From positions 8,675,466-8,739,465 of the forward strand of contig CM055115.1 of the NCBI GenBank assembly GCA_029204225.1: a DNA stretch of 64,000 nucleotides. The letters are read 5' to 3'. The stretch's first letter is position 1, and each line of letters opens with the position of its first letter. Below, in pieces: positions 30,904 through 43,690 of the stretch. Source of the DNA: Diphasiastrum complanatum (lineage: Eukaryota; Streptophyta; Lycopodiopsida; Lycopodiales; Lycopodiaceae). The notes beneath the pieces were generated by a model. The model was not told the origin of the DNA, ran no database searches, and saw only the letters and a program-made list of their open reading frames with translations. Both the position numbers and the translations under genes were made by a program.

Positions 30904-31685
30904 CAAGTGTGTGGTGTTCTCTCTATCGATCTCTATTTATATGCTATTTGGACACCTTCAAAACCCTAGTCGTTACATAATATGTAGTACCCTAGAACGT
31001 GACTAAATGCATATTGGACCCCTAAGAGGGCTAAAACTTGGGACCAAAAAACACTTTGGATACCAACCCAAAAAAGTGATCCAAGGGAGTTGCCTGGAAT
31101 ATGACTAGGTAATAGAATGCTATGGTTAACCTCGGTACTCGTTATTTATTTAGATATGTCGGACTATGCATCGCATTTTCAAGTTGCACCGCATGCCAAA
31201 GTGCTATTTGTTTCAAAGAAAAGCAAATATGTCCACAAGGTGAGGATGAGGGTCTTCAGCTAGAGCCTACACTACATCATGGGTGACTAGGAGGAGGCTA
31301 TGCTAGACATCACTAGTTGGCCTTTAGGTATCATGATTCAGCCCTATCTCCTTAGGCTTTACTATGAAGAATTTAGGATTTCACTTTTAGGTTGTTTACA
31401 CGTTGCAGACAATTTGTGATTTGCTTTTATGAAATTTGGATAATGGAATTATAGAAGTTGGAACTACATGCCATTCATCGTTTATGTATGTACTACGATT
31501 TCAGACTTGTCACTGTATTCTAATTATGGTAACAAGCATTACTTCCCCTCGCATCAGACAAGCATTCATTGCATTGAATAATGATCACTTAAATAAGAAT
31601 AATGAGATTCTACTATATGAGCAAAACTTCATAAGTATAATCTTGAAAATAGCATAGAGAGAGTAAATCATTCACATCAATAAAA
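30583..31685 (-). promoter_or_regulatory. Promoter and leader region of BPS1-like copy C
   Basis: The counterpart of 18507-19651. TATAAATA on the minus strand is at 30934-30941 and the CT tract (GA on the coding strand) at 30872-30901. No other element is seen. Confidence 0.55.
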
Positions 31686-31801
31686 TGAGAATAGACTAAC
31701 TCACTAACTTCACTTCATTCCATTTCAAAGAAATATGCGAGAACAAATGCTCCCTCGTAGATGTTCTAAATATGAAATAACCGTCTTAACTTCCATAACC
31801 A
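31686..31801 (-). repeat. copia-1 3' LTR, copy C
   Basis: 116 bp with the same internal deletion as the left-arm 3' LTR. Confidence 0.65.
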
Positions 31802-34398
31802 CTTCTTGGCATTGGCCCTTCGATAATCGCAAGCCTGAATCCATTGGTGAGTGAGCTAGTTTACAATTGATCAAATTGTATCTCATAAGGGTATTGTGAA
31901 GATACCGTTGCTGAGTGATAAAGATCAGCCTTCTCGCTGTGTTGAATGCCCAAACAGAAGTGAGCTTTGCCCAAATCGGTCCTGTCAAGTTCGGAAGACA
32001 GCATCTTTTTAGCATCCTTCACCAGATTGGTACTATTGTTGAAAAGCAACGTATCATCGACATACGAGGTGATAATTATAAAAGATTATTGCATTAACTT
32101 GAAGTAGACATTAGAATCAGCCATAAAGTGCTTTGTGGAGCTTGTAGACATGATGCTTCATACCTTCGTGAACGTATCCTTCAAGCTGGAGCATGTAGAT
32201 GTCTTTTTCGATGATTATGTTCAAATAAGCTGTCTATACATCGAGTTGATGTACTTCAAGGTCGGCTGCTGCAACATATGATAGGAGGGCTCGTATCAAT
32301 GAATGCTTGACTACTAGACTGAAAGTCTCATTTTAGTCAATGTTGGGGATCTGAGCGAATGCTCGTGCTACTAGTCGAGCCTTCCTTCGATCATAGCTCC
32401 ATTGGCATTGTACTTGATGTTAAAGACCCATTTGCAATCAATAAGATTGTTGCCAGAGGGAGCTTCGACTAGTGACCATGTCTGGTTCTTGATCAGATAG
32501 GAATACTCTATGTTCATCGCTTCTCTCCAAACATTAAAGTCTGGTTGTCTAAGTCCCTCTTCGACGGTAGTCGGCTCATGTATTAAAAGACACGCCAAAA
32601 CTCAGGAATGTACTTTGTGGGCTCGGTTTGATCTTCTTGGAGGAGGTGCCGTTGGCTGCCAATCCTTGGATTTGTTGTTGCTGAGTAACAACAACTTCTT
32701 TGTCTGACTCATTGTCGGGTAGTCCATCGACTATAGGCACACTTGAGCCCGAGACTCGAATTGTCGTATCGGAGGTAGAGGCATCAAAGGTTTGCATGGA
32801 ACTTTGCATTTTCCTTTGAAATCGTCAAACTGATCCTCGATAAAGACTGTATCCCTACTGAATAAAATCGTATAGCTTGGTCAGATGAAGTGTATCCAAT
32901 AAGGATGGTCTTGAGACCTTGGAAGTTGAATTTCTTCCTCGTCTCCTTTGGGATCTGCGCATAGGTGATGCATCCGAACACTCGAAGGTTCTTCATTGAA
33001 GCCTTAGAACCTGTCCAAACCTCATGTGGTGTTTTGCCTACGAGGGCCTTAGTCGAACATTTGTTTTGAACATCGGCTGTAGTGGGGAGAGCTTCAACCC
33101 AGAAGCTCTTCGACAAAGATTCATGTGCCAGCATACATTTGGCTGCCTCGACCAGGGTACGATTCTTCCTCTCGACTAAGCCATTAGATTGAGGCAAATA
33201 AGGAGTGATAAATTGTTGTTCAATGCCTTGGCTCTAGGAATACTCCTTGAACTTAGTAGAGATGTACTCTCCACCATTATTGGACCTCAGGGCTTTGATT
33301 TGTCTGCCAATTTCTTTCTTTGCATGCTCCTTGAAGATTCTGAAACAATTGAAAGCTTTTGACTTCTTCTTGATAAAGTACATGAAAGATTATAAAACGA
33401 CCCCCAAATAGACTGCCAATCTAAGGAAATTGCTAACGGAAGTCGTTCTATACCACAATTATAGCTCAAGCTCCATTGGGTTATGGAGTCGACTTATGAG
33501 CAAGAGTCTAAGAATGGTTTAGAAGAGCACAACTCTATTCTTCATTTGCTTAGAGATTCAGCATTGCTCAACAAAAAGATGAATAGCCATTGTAATGGGC
33601 TCATAGGCTCAAGAGTCGGACAACAATAGGTGATGAGGAGTATATCACTTGCTAGGGCACTCACATTCAAAGGCTATACAGCTTGACATATGCTTAAATA
33701 GCATATGAGCAAATTCGTGTCCATGGCTCATAAATATAGCACTTGGATGAATAGCTTTTCTTGGATATTAGTGACCTAAACACCAAACCCATACATAAAC
33801 ATCTTCAAGGGAGTGCAAGACTTCAGGTTTGGCTTGACTAGACGAAACAGTCAAACATTCTCACACTACAAATGAGTCTCATAGTAGAAGGTCGGTCCAT
33901 CTCAATAACAGAAGGGCTTTCAAGTCTCCAATGCTATAATCACAAATAACAATAGTTGGCATTTGAACCTGGGTTCCCTCCACAATACACTTCTTATACC
34001 TCAGAGGCATTGATTCTTGGTTATAGGAATTAGGAGCCATAGGGCACAGAGCAACCACGACAGCGATGAAGTATAAGCAGGGCTAGGTAGGTTAGGAACC
34101 GGAGGCAGGATAACAGCAGCAGCAGGGAAACCACGCGGCCAGGCAGGTTAACCTGGCCAGAGGGAGAGCGAGCCAAACAAGCAAGGAAACCACGCAGCCA
34201 GGCAACAAGAGGAGAAGAAGGTCTACTGGAGCAGGGTTGCGGTTAGGTGAGGGAGGTTGCAAGAGGGAAAGAAACGAATCTGATGGCATGTAGGCAGATC
34301 GGAGGAGGGAGCGGGAATAGGCTGAGGGATGAGCACAGTGATGGCCTCTCCTTCACAGATAGGAAATGGGCAGGGTGAGGAGTTACATCACGGCTATC

Positions 34399-35597
34399 TG
34401 TTGTAAAGCTACCTTTACAAGCTTTACTTCCGGCGCTGCTGGCGCCAGCATCATCCCTGGCGCCAGCAGCGCCCCTGCTGCTCCCGGCGCCAATGGCGCC
34501 GGCGCCGCTCCCAGCGCCACTGTGACCAGAATCCAACCGGCGCCAAGTTCCTATGGTTGAAAATCTTTGATCGGTTCTAGCGAAGTCCAGAGAGCTCAGA
34601 TCGATGTGCAATCACCTCACACGATCTAGGCATGATTAAAGGAAGCCTGGGGATCAATAAAATCTAGAGAGAGAATATGACTTTCTAGAGAGAGAAAAAC
34701 GTGCTTTACCAGCCTAGGTAGAGTGCTTGGTTTGAGGGGGGGTGTGGGTTGCGACTCAGGGCGAGCTCCAACCAAGTCTCAGCCTCCCTTGCTGGAATGT
34801 TGTCCTGGCACTCGCCTTGGCATGCTAGCCCCTTGGAGACTAGGGTCGGTCACACACTTGAAATGTAACCTTCTTAGATTTATCAATAAAGTAGGATTTT
34901 CCTCAAACTGACTCTGATTACCTTCTGGGTTTCAGTGTTCGGTAAAAGCGCCAGTTGTAAGGCCGCTTCAAAATTTTTAAGTTGGCACATAGCTGAGGGT
35001 CGTATCCCGGGATGCCAGCGGTATGTCGTCGGGACCATTCGGTCCATGGCGCTAGCGGTATGCTGTCGGGACCATTTGGTCCAGGAACTGGTTGTCTCCA
35101 TATCTGTCGCGGCTTGTGGTTCTGAGTGTTCCTTGCATGAATTCGAATGGGTTAAGCTCTTGGGGAACGGGCTCTAACCTGTCGGCTAAGTTGGATGGCT
35201 TGCTTGGGTGAAAGTTACCTGTTTATGGCTGTCCAGTCTGGCGTGGCGCCAGGTTGGCTTCCAGCACTCGTGACGAAGCTTTCAATTGGTTAAGTCTGAT
35301 GTAAGTCAGACCGCTTGCTTGGAATGGATGTTACTCGTTTGTAACATAGCTTCGAGTTGGTTAAGTTTGATGTATGTCGGGTGGCTTGCTTGGAGGGAAG
35401 TCACCCACATCGGGACCCCCGATCTGGCATGGCGCCAGGTTGGATCTCAATGTTGGTTTTCGGAACTTCAAGTTGGTTAAGTCTAATCGTTGTTGGCGAT
35501 TTGGCTACTTGTATGTCAAGTGGGTTTGGATGGCAAGAGTTGAAGGCAAGGAAGCTAAGTCGTGGTTCCCGGCTCCCTTTGGGATGCCTGCGCTACA
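34399..35597 (+). repeat. 5' LTR of the right-arm non-autonomous element
   Basis: 1,199 bp, TGTTGTAAAG...GCGCTACA. A cluster of GGCGCC palindromes lies at about 34430-34545. Confidence 0.92.
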
Positions 35598-35599
35598 TG

Positions 35600-35611
35600 T
35601 GGTATCAGAGC
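35600..35611 (+). other. Primer-binding site (initiator tRNA-Met)
   Basis: TGGTATCAGAGC two bases after the 5' LTR. Confidence 0.92.
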
Positions 35612-35944
35612 TGACTGGTCGGTCAGCTACGTGGATCTCAAGGAAATGGCCACTGTTTGGGGTTCATCAAGACAACTGTTGTGCAAGGTGCTGCCCACAG
35701 TGTAAGCACGGGTGCGTCCACAGTCGGGGTGGTCGGCAGAACGGGGGTTGATGAGTCAAGGTGCTGCCCTTGAGGTGTAAGCACGGTCAATTTCCGTGGT
35801 TCGGGCCCGGCGCCGTTTGCACATAGGACAGATGAGGCAATGTGCTGCCATTAGGTTGGTGTAAGCACGGTCTGTGCCTTGTAGGGTGCGAGGTGACATA
35901 TTCGCGATAGCCACCCTTCGTTTAGCTATATGGGCTATCGACCA

Positions 35945-37215
35945 AATTTGGTGGGAGCGACAACGCCTACCAGATGCAAGCAGGAAGTCAAAAGTTGGAA
36001 AGGGCAATTTCAGGGGAGATCTTCCATGGAGTAGTTGGTCTTCATTTTGGGACGGCCACCTTCGGAGCTGAAACTCACTGAGCATGGGTGATATCCAGTA
36101 TCAGTTGTGTTTTTCCTTAAAGGGGAACGACTAGGATCCTCTTCAGAAATTGGCAACAAGTTAGATCGAGCCATAATCCTAGCAGATGGGAAGCAAAGTG
36201 TTGGAAAGGCTTTTTGTCCGAAGAACTCTACTCTAAGTCCGATCAGCTAATTTTATAAGTGGAGGGGAACTGTCACACACACCTCTCTCCTGGGGCAAAT
36301 TTTGAATGAAAGTTGATCAAAATGGGGGCAAATTCAAGGTGACCTAGCCATACTCACACGAGAAGAATGGCGAACTTTGGACCTGATAAGTTGACAAGTT
36401 TTTTTTGTGGAAGGAAAGCTTGTTATAGGCTTTCTTTGGACCAGCAATGATGAGAAAAATATGAGTACAATGGCTTGTGTCACGTGTAAGGCAGCTGATC
36501 AATGAAGGAACTGTGAAAGTTGAGTCTTGCATGAGAGACTTGGTATTTCGAACGAACGCTAAGGGACAGTTCGTATTGAGATCGGACTAGTGCAAACTCT
36601 GGGTGCATGTGTTTGATTCAAAGAGAACTACTTGAAGCCAAGCTCGATGTACACTTCTTGTTTTGACTGTGAGGCAACTGACCAGTGATGGAATTGTGAA
36701 AGTCAAGTTTTGCGTGATGGACATGGTGCTTCAAACAAAACGCGAAGAGATAGTTCGTATGCGGATCAAACTGGTGCGACCCTTTGGCTTTCCACGAGGT
36801 CAATGGTTACATTTGGGCTGATTCAAAGAGCTACTTCAACCTAAGTGAGAGGTGCATTGCGGAGTACTCAATCTTTGCCTACCTTAAAGAGCCAAGAAGG
36901 AAATGTATCAAGATCAGGCTGGGACAAGGAGAGAAATCAAGGTGCAGAAGCAACAAGGCATGGAGTGGACCATAAAGTGGGCAATCAAACGATAAATCCT
37001 TTGGCTCAAGGAGCCTTGATACCTGTGCAGAACTGATCAAATCTGGATCTTAGGGAGCTCAACACAAAGTGCATCAAGGACAAATCATGAGCTCAAAGGA
37101 GTTCCAAAGTCGAAAGTCAGAAGCGACAGGGGTGAACATTTCAAAGAAAGGCCTCTGTCACCAGTTAATAAGGTTCTTGGATTTTACAAAAGCGATATAA
37201 AATCTACGCTTTTCT
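35945..37215. other. Internal segment present only in the right-arm element
   Basis: About 1.27 kb with no counterpart in the left-arm element, where the 110-120 bp tandem array occupies this place. It contains a diverged tandem duplication of about 170 bp (36490-36660 and 36672-36840), seen from the shared GTGAAAGT...GTTCGTAT...TTCAAAGAG order. No protein family is recognised. It probably represents the original internal region deleted from the left arm. Confidence 0.6.
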
Positions 37216-37428
37216 CAGACAAAGAGATATTTTAAGTTATGTAATTTTTCAGTACAAAGATCTGAGCCTCCAACTTGTGGTGTGCCAGCTTCAATGTTAA
37301 TAAAAAGGGGCCAGTAGATTGAGTACTGTGCCAAGTAGCTTAGATGTATAGTTACTTTTAATTGGGAGACACCTTTACTTTAATCTGACATCGGATGAGG
37401 ACATCAGATTTTATAAAGGTGGGGTGGA

Positions 37429-38449
37429 TGTTGTAAAGCTACCTTTACAAACTTTACTTCCGGCGCCACTGGCGCCAGCATTGTCCCCGGCGCCAGCAGC
37501 GCCCCTACTGCTCCCAGCCCACGTTGGCGCCACTCCCAGCGCCACTGTGACCAGAATCCAGCCGACGCCAAGTTCCTATGGCTGAAAATCTTTGATCAGT
37601 TCTAGCGAAGTCCAGAGAGCTCAGATCGATGTGCAATCACCTCACATGATCTAGGCATGATTAAAGGAAGCCTGGGGATCAATAAAATATAGAGAGAGAA
37701 AATTACTCTCTAGAGAGAGAAAAATGTGCTTTACCAGCTTGGGTAGAGTGCTTGGTATGAGGGGGGGTGCCAAATCCCACCAATACTATAGGGGAGTGCG
37801 GGTTGCGACTTAGGGCGAGCTCCAAGCAAGTCTCAGCCTCTCTTGCTAGAATGTTGTCCTGGCACTCGCCTTGGCATGCGAGCTCCCCAAAGACTAGGGT
37901 TGGTCACACACTTGAAATGTAACCTTCTCAGATTTATCAATAAAGTGGGATTTTTCTCAAACTGACTTTGATTACCTTCTGGGTTTCAATATTCGGAAAA
38001 AGCGCTAGTTGTAAGGCCGCTTCAAAATTTTTAAATTGGCACATAGCTGAGGGTCGTATCCCGGGACGTCGGCGGTATGCCATTGGGACCATTTGGTCCG
38101 TGGTGCCAGCGGTATGCTGTCGGGACAAAGCTTTCAGTTGGTTAAGTCTGATGTAAGTCAGACCGCTTGCTTGGATTGGATGTTACTCGTTTGTAACGAA
38201 GCTTCGAGTTGGTTAAGTTTGATGTATGTTGGGTGGCTTGCTTGGAGGGAAGTCACCCACATCGGGACCCTCGATCTGGCATGGCACCAGGCTGGATCTC
38301 AATGTTGGTTTTCGGAACTTCAAGTTGGTTAAGTCTGATCGTTGTTGGCGCGTTGGCTACTTGTATGTAAAGTGGGTTTGGATGGCAAGAGTTGAAGGCT
38401 GGGAAGCTAAGTCGTGGTTCCCGGCTTCCTTTGGGATGCCTGCGCTACA
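37429..38449 (+). repeat. 3' LTR of the right-arm non-autonomous element
   Basis: 1,021 bp, preceded by the purine tract AAAGGTGGGGTGGA (37415-37428) and ending GCGCTACA. Confidence 0.9.
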
Positions 38450-41400
38450 CTATCTAACGAGCCACAACATAGACAGGGAGAAGGAACCAGCCACAGCAGG
38501 GCAACGATGAAGAGATGGAAGAGCAGAAAGTGGCTCAGTAACACATCGTTGTCTTCAAAGACTGATACTCTCACAATATGTAGGCCATCTTCAAAAGGCA
38601 CATGAAAGCAATGCATTGAATGCATTCACCATTGGCAGGAAGGAAAGAAGTACCTCTATAGACTGCAAGATAGATTCCAGAAGAATGATGGGTTTCAAGT
38701 AACGAGATTCTTCATTCCTTGAAAAGAAACTGCACACAGTTGGCCTCTAGAGGCATTAACAAGCAGAGCTGTTTCAAACATTCAGGCCCTCAGGGCTCTA
38801 TGCCTGTGTGTTTTTTTTTCTTAAGGGTAAACAAGATAGGGAAATATCCAATGATTTTGACAGGCAGAAAAATGGCCTCAAGCAAAACTAGAGATATGTA
38901 CTCTGCTTTTTGACAGGCCCTCAGGGTATTGGATCCCAAACCAATCAATAACTTCTCAGAAAACTAGCAATGAATAGGCTCTGTTCATTGGGCTTCCCTC
39001 AAAACTACTGACAAAGCTTTGAAAGCCTTAGTGATCAACAATAAACAAGGCAATGACTGCCTTCTTGGATAACAAACAATCTTTAAATAAGTCACAGAAC
39101 CTTGTGAATGTAACAACAAGGCTTTCCACAATTGCAAGCTCTACAGAGACAAGATTAATGACAACAATCCCAGTGCAATCTACACCCTTCCAAGGTCTGC
39201 AACCAAATGTTAGAGATGGCAGAAAAAACAATTCACAAATCCACAAACAGTGGTAACACAATGCTAAAGGATGAAAAACAGATCAATAGCAATGAAAGTG
39301 AACAGAATTTAGAGTAAAGATCCAACAAAGAAATTACAGTGGAAGGCACCAGGCAGATCAGCCTCTTCTCCTTTCCTCCTCCTTGTCTCTGTGGATTGAG
39401 CACAAATAGGAAGTGGAAGAGATGCGAGACACCAAGCACAACAACTTCTACTCCTTCCCTTTCTCTCCAAGCTTCTCTCTCTCTCTCTCCAAGAAGATGA
39501 CAATGAACAATGGTATGTTGTCCCACACGCCTCCCTATACGTAGGGGCTCAATGGGCTGGAGGTGCACCCCTTCAAGAAATGGGGCACCTCCTTATGACT
39601 TTTCAAAAACTAACTCTAAAAATAGGGCACTGGCCCAAATTCCATTTTTAGCACCTAGCTTGGCCTCAACTTGCAATTTCAAAGTCAAGTTGGGTCCTAT
39701 TTATGATTTCAGTTTTTATGGGCTCACGGCCAAGTTTTTAATTACTAACTACGAAAATACTTGGCACCTCCTAGTCCCTACAAACCCGAAAACTAGGGGC
39801 ATAGGCCGCATAAATGACATTTTCATACAACGTAAATTAACAAATGAATAGTATTTTAGTAGCAGTGCAACTGGCCATTATGGGCCATTTATGCGTCATT
39901 TTTAGGCAGTTCTGCGTCAACGTAATAGCGCACGGCGACGATTTTTCGTCGAAAATAGTTTGAAAAAGAGGTCTTTTTCCCCACAAACAGTACACCAAGC
40001 AATCCACTAGAAACATGCTGATGGCTTGATCTAAATGGTTTCATGGCCAGTTTACAGACTAGACACTCTTGACAAGTAGATAATTTGACTTTCCTATCTG
40101 GATAGTCAAGATCAACAACAATAGATTGTTTAGACATTTGTTGTACAAAAGAATAATTTAGGTGACAAAGTCTATAATGCCAAAGTAAACTGTTATTTCT
40201 TTGAATAGAAGTACTAAGAGCATGACTAGAGGTAGAACAACAATGACTTAATCTATACAAGTATCCATGTCTCTTTCCGAGTGCTAGGATCCTGTCTTCC
40301 TTATCAACTACTTTACACTCATCAGATTCAAATTCTATTTTATGTCCTAGATCTGTAATTCTGCTAACAAAGAGCGAATTTGTAGATAGATTCGGTAGAT
40401 GCACTACATTTCAAAGTAGCTTAGATTGATCATTTGCAAAGCTCGATCTTACTGTACCTTCACCTTTGATAGCCTGTGTGCTATTGTTGCCTAGGTGAAC
40501 ATATCGTTTGGTATTGGAAGGCGTATAGGACTCAAAATAGCCAATATGGCTAGTCATGTGTTGTGTGGCTCCAGAGTTTAGAAACCAGGAGCTGTCGTTG
40601 GATGTTCTTTGATGGCTAGTCATTAAGGCATCATTATCCGATTCTTGAATCGACTGTGGTGCTTCTGTACCTGCATATGCCACTTGTTTCGACTGCCCCT
40701 TGCTGTTGTTCTTTTCTTGTAGTATGCGACAATCTTGGATCTTGTGGTTGGTTCACCAGAATATGTGTAGAACAGCTAATTTTTGTCGGCTAGTTTGACT
40801 GCTCTTGACGCTGTGTCGGTTCATGATTTAGCTTTGGTTGCTTTGGGCCTTTCTTCTTTTGCTTAGTTGAGCCTTTGTTGGTGTATAAGACATGAGAGTC
40901 GACACTTGAGGAACCAGAGACTTTGTTCCTTCTGCTCTCTTCCTAAAACAACATTGTCATGACTCTTGAAAGAGTCAATTCAGGGTGTGTCAAGATGATC
41001 ATCACCCAGCTGTCGTATGAGCTTGGAAAGCTTGAAAATAGTGTCATTACTACATCTTGATCATCTATGACAAATCCAAAAGTGGCCATTTGCTATAGCA
41101 GGTTCTTGAACTGGTTGATGTGATTCTGTAGGGAATCTTCGTTGGTCATCTTGAGGGAGAAAATGTTCTTTCTTAGATGTAGCTTGGAAGCTAAGTCGCG
41201 CACATCGTACAGAGTGCTCAAGATGTCCCAGAACTCCTTGGAGATATGAGCTTCATACACATGGCTGATTTGAGTGTCTGATATATTGAAGATGATCAAC
41301 ACAAAGGCTTTGCCATCCTTCAGCTTCCATCGAGAGATTGCAGCATCGTCAGCTTTGTTTCTTACCTCTACACCTATAACAACGTCATAAAATTCCTTAG

Positions 41401-41666
41401 CCATTAGCACAGTTCTCATCTTAAATTTCTATAGATGGTGATTGGCTCCATCAAGCTTGTCCATGATAGGACTGGCTTTCCCTTGGAAATCCAGGTGGAT
41501 ATTAGTCTAAGCGATAGTAATAACTATCAGTGAATTGAGAATGAAAATAGACTAACTCACTAACTTCACTTCATTCCATTTCAAAGAAATATGAGAGAAC
41601 AAATGCTCTTTATATAGCCTAGTAGTTGTTCTAAATATGAAATAGTCATCTTAAGTTCCATAACCA

Positions 41667-42240
41667 CTTTTGAAAAGGATCATAATAACATATGGACTCT
41701 AGGTCGAAATGAAAATCGACCATGGATCGATTTGATCTTTGACCTGGTATCGGAATACACTTAACCTATTCTAAGCTCATTCTTTTTATCACATGTCCTC
41801 ATCCTCAGATTAAGCAAGTCCTCCAAATCTAGATGAATTGTTGTAATGTGCTCCTTCCAAAAATCTATTAAAGTTTGAATATGAAAATTTGGGACTGCGC
41901 AAATGGACACAACATCGTTGTTGTAATCTATACAAAAATTTGCACTCGACGTTGAAAAAGAAATGACCAGTCTCTATTGTTGCATCGATCATTAATTGTT
42001 TTTATGGGGTACATCTTTGCTTGTCACTGTCCTAGCTGCTTCAGTTTGTATGTGAACAAAGTTATAACATGAATTGCATCAGAAGAATCACTTGATGTAG
42101 CAGAACTTTTCTTCTTGAGGGTACATCTTTTTCGTAAGTGACCAGTACTCGAGTCTTCCATATAACAGTTGCACATTATATAAGGTTTTGGCTATAAATT
42201 TAACCACATCATCTCTTTTATAAGCGATCCAAATCGTATC
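41667..42240 (-). repeat. Unit B, most complete copy with linker
   Basis: Reverse complement of 4818-5451. It precedes the copia-1 5' LTR of the right arm. The right-hand piece 42240-42279 recurs at 29756-29800 as the linker fused to BPS1 copy C. Confidence 0.6.
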
Positions 42241-42279
42241 TGTCAAATGATTCTCACGACTACGAATATATTCTTTCAA

Positions 42280-42540
42280 ACCTTCAAACTATTCACTCTA
42301 TTTATCTTCCTATTTTATGTATATCATCCATAGTAATGGATAATAGAAATCAACTAGCAGCTCTATTCAACTTTTCTATGAGTATTTTTGGACATTCAAC
42401 ATCTTATCATTGGATGTTACAAAAAACCTTAAGTAATGATCTATTTTGAAGGTTTGGCTACAATTATTTAAAAAAGCTGGATCCTTTTGTCTCAAATATT
42501 CTAAAGTGATATCATGTGAAGTCTTTCATTTATTACCTTA
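42280..42540. repeat. Anonymous block W, second copy
   Basis: Inverted match to 23700-23955. It overlaps the end of the reverse-transcriptase frame, so the last residues of that frame are probably not retroviral. Confidence 0.55.
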
Positions 42541-43091
42541 TTGGAGATGTCTCCTTTGAATTCCTGAATTCGATATATGGGCACGTCAAATTGAATAGGC
42601 AATATGAGGTACATCCCATATACTAAAGATAATGGTGTTTTCTTGGTTGTTATCATTTCGTATTTTGATATACTACAATAACCACTGGTATTTTTGTGTA
42701 TAGGAGTGTTTACTGGTTTGCAATCCTGCAACCTAAACCTGTGTAGCAACTCTTTGACATACTTTACGTGTGTCAAACCCACTTTGTGTCCTTTTTGCCA
42801 CACCTCTACTCCAAGGCAGTAATGCATCAGGCTGAGATCTGTCATCTCGAATTGTTCCATGAGGTCTTTCTTGATCATGTCTATCATCTCTTGATTATTT
42901 CCCGTAATAATCAAGTCATCAACATAAAGAGCAATCAAAGCAACCATACCATCAAAGCATAAGACATATAGATTTGGATCAGAATGTGGTCTCACCACCC
43001 CCTTTGAATGAAAGTAGGCATCAATCATGCTATACCATGCACGTGGTGCTTGTTTAAGACCATAAAGCGCTTTATATTCTTCAAGCGACAT
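42501..43091 (-). pseudogene. Ty1/copia reverse transcriptase fragment (copia-4)
   Basis: A 196-residue frame beginning inside the RT domain: YKALYGLKQAPRAWY (6-20), then IALYVDDLIITGNN with the YVDD catalytic box at residues 56-59 (42926-42915), then EMTDLSLMHYCLGVEVWQ, and LHRFRLQDCKPVNTPI (start of the RT-RNase H connection). After about residue 150 the sequence no longer fits. The 5' part of RT and all other domains are absent. It differs from the copia-1 RT remnant and could be the lost 3' part of a copia-2-like element. The catalytic box is intact but the fragment is not a functional unit. Confidence 0.85.
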
Positions 43092-43094
43092 ACT

Positions 43095-43690
43095 TTAATA
43101 AGCAGTTGGTTTTATGAAAGTGCACGAGGATCTATGCTTTTCCAAGTGACGATCGAAGATGCCAATGCAAAGCGGAGCGACATCGTCCAATATGAGTTGC
43201 AGTGGGTCCTGCAACACATTAGGGGTGGGATGATGTTGGCTGATTCTGCCGAATCCCCAAGATACTCGGACAGAGTAACTCAAGAGCACCTCTCACCTTA
43301 GACCGAGGAGGTTTCTAAGAAGATGAGACTAATGAAGATTGAGAGCCGAGTATGAGAGCCGAGGAATACTAGCTAGGAAAGACATGCAAGAACTGTGTAA
43401 GCCTCATGGTGAATCCCGGAAGATGGAATGACCATGTAGGAACTAGTATTTCTAGGCAAATGTAATAAATGCAAGTAGACCCCTCTTATAGAAAGTAGAG
43501 TGAGCCACCTTTTGATGGTGACCACTAGTGGAGAGCATTATTCCACTTGTAATTTGTGAAATGTGGAAATTCCACTAGGATGCCACCTAATAAGCTCTCT
43601 TGCTTATTTAAGAGACTCCCTCTTTGTGTAGAGGAGCTTTTTGAGAATTGTATCAACTCCATGCTGAAATGAGAAGAGCCTCCACGAGTT
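43095..43690 (+). repeat. LTR-like sequence, element unidentified
   Basis: The stretch 43430-43690 has the look of an LTR promoter. TTGCTTATTTAAGAGACTCCC (43597-43617) contains a TATTTAA-type TATA element, followed by a pyrimidine-rich start region. I find no second copy in the window and no defined ends, so this is tentative. 43095-43430 holds no recognised gene. Confidence 0.35.

Larger units (their letters stand above)
34399..38449 (+). mobile_element. Non-autonomous LTR retrotransposon (LARD-like), complete, right arm
   Basis: 5' LTR 34399-35597, primer-binding site 35600-35611, internal region to 37428, and 3' LTR 37429-38449. The flanking 5-bp duplication CTATC is at 34394-34398 and 38450-38454. 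The internal region is about 1.83 kb against 0.98 kb in the left arm and encodes no retroviral protein. The 3' LTR is about 160 bp shorter than the other LTRs because a segment between its middle TGTCGGGAC and CTTTCAGTTGG parts is missing. Confidence 0.93.
33383..39989. mobile_element. Composite insertion in copia-1 integrase, right arm
   Basis: Flanked by GTACA on both sides (33378-33382 and 39990-39994), the complement of the left-arm TGTAC. It runs from TGAAAGATT to CAAACA. Apart from the nested LTR element it matches the left-arm insertion. The flanks 33383-34398 and 38450-39989 have no recognised gene. Confidence 0.75.
31686..41666 (-). mobile_element. copia-1, copy C (right arm), interrupted by a composite insertion
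   Basis: The mirror of copy B: 5' LTR 41542-41666, Gag 41419-41093 and beyond, protease 40683-40411 (FLNSGATQHM, catalytic Asp again Asn), and GAG-pre-integrase 40404-39990. The insertion is 33383-39989. The integrase remainder covers 33382-32784 (PQSNGLVERKN; KTPHEVWTGSK). RT remnants lie at 32598-31861 with YVDD at 32053-32064, and the 3' LTR is 31686-31801. RNase H is missing as in copy B. Confidence 0.87.
29801..41895 (-). repeat. Right arm of the giant inverted repeat
   Basis: 12.1 kb, the reverse complement of 8949-20433. The gain over the left arm is mainly about 1.27 kb (35945-37215) inside the nested LTR element. The outer end continues into complete unit B (to 42205), while the left arm is cut there by copia-2. 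The right arm therefore keeps the older junction. Confidence 0.92.

Noticed and set aside
34243-34611. Ala/Gly-rich frame (GAGSGAGAIGAG type) as a structural protein
   Set aside because: It is a translation of the GGCGCC-rich LTR segment running into neighbouring sequence.
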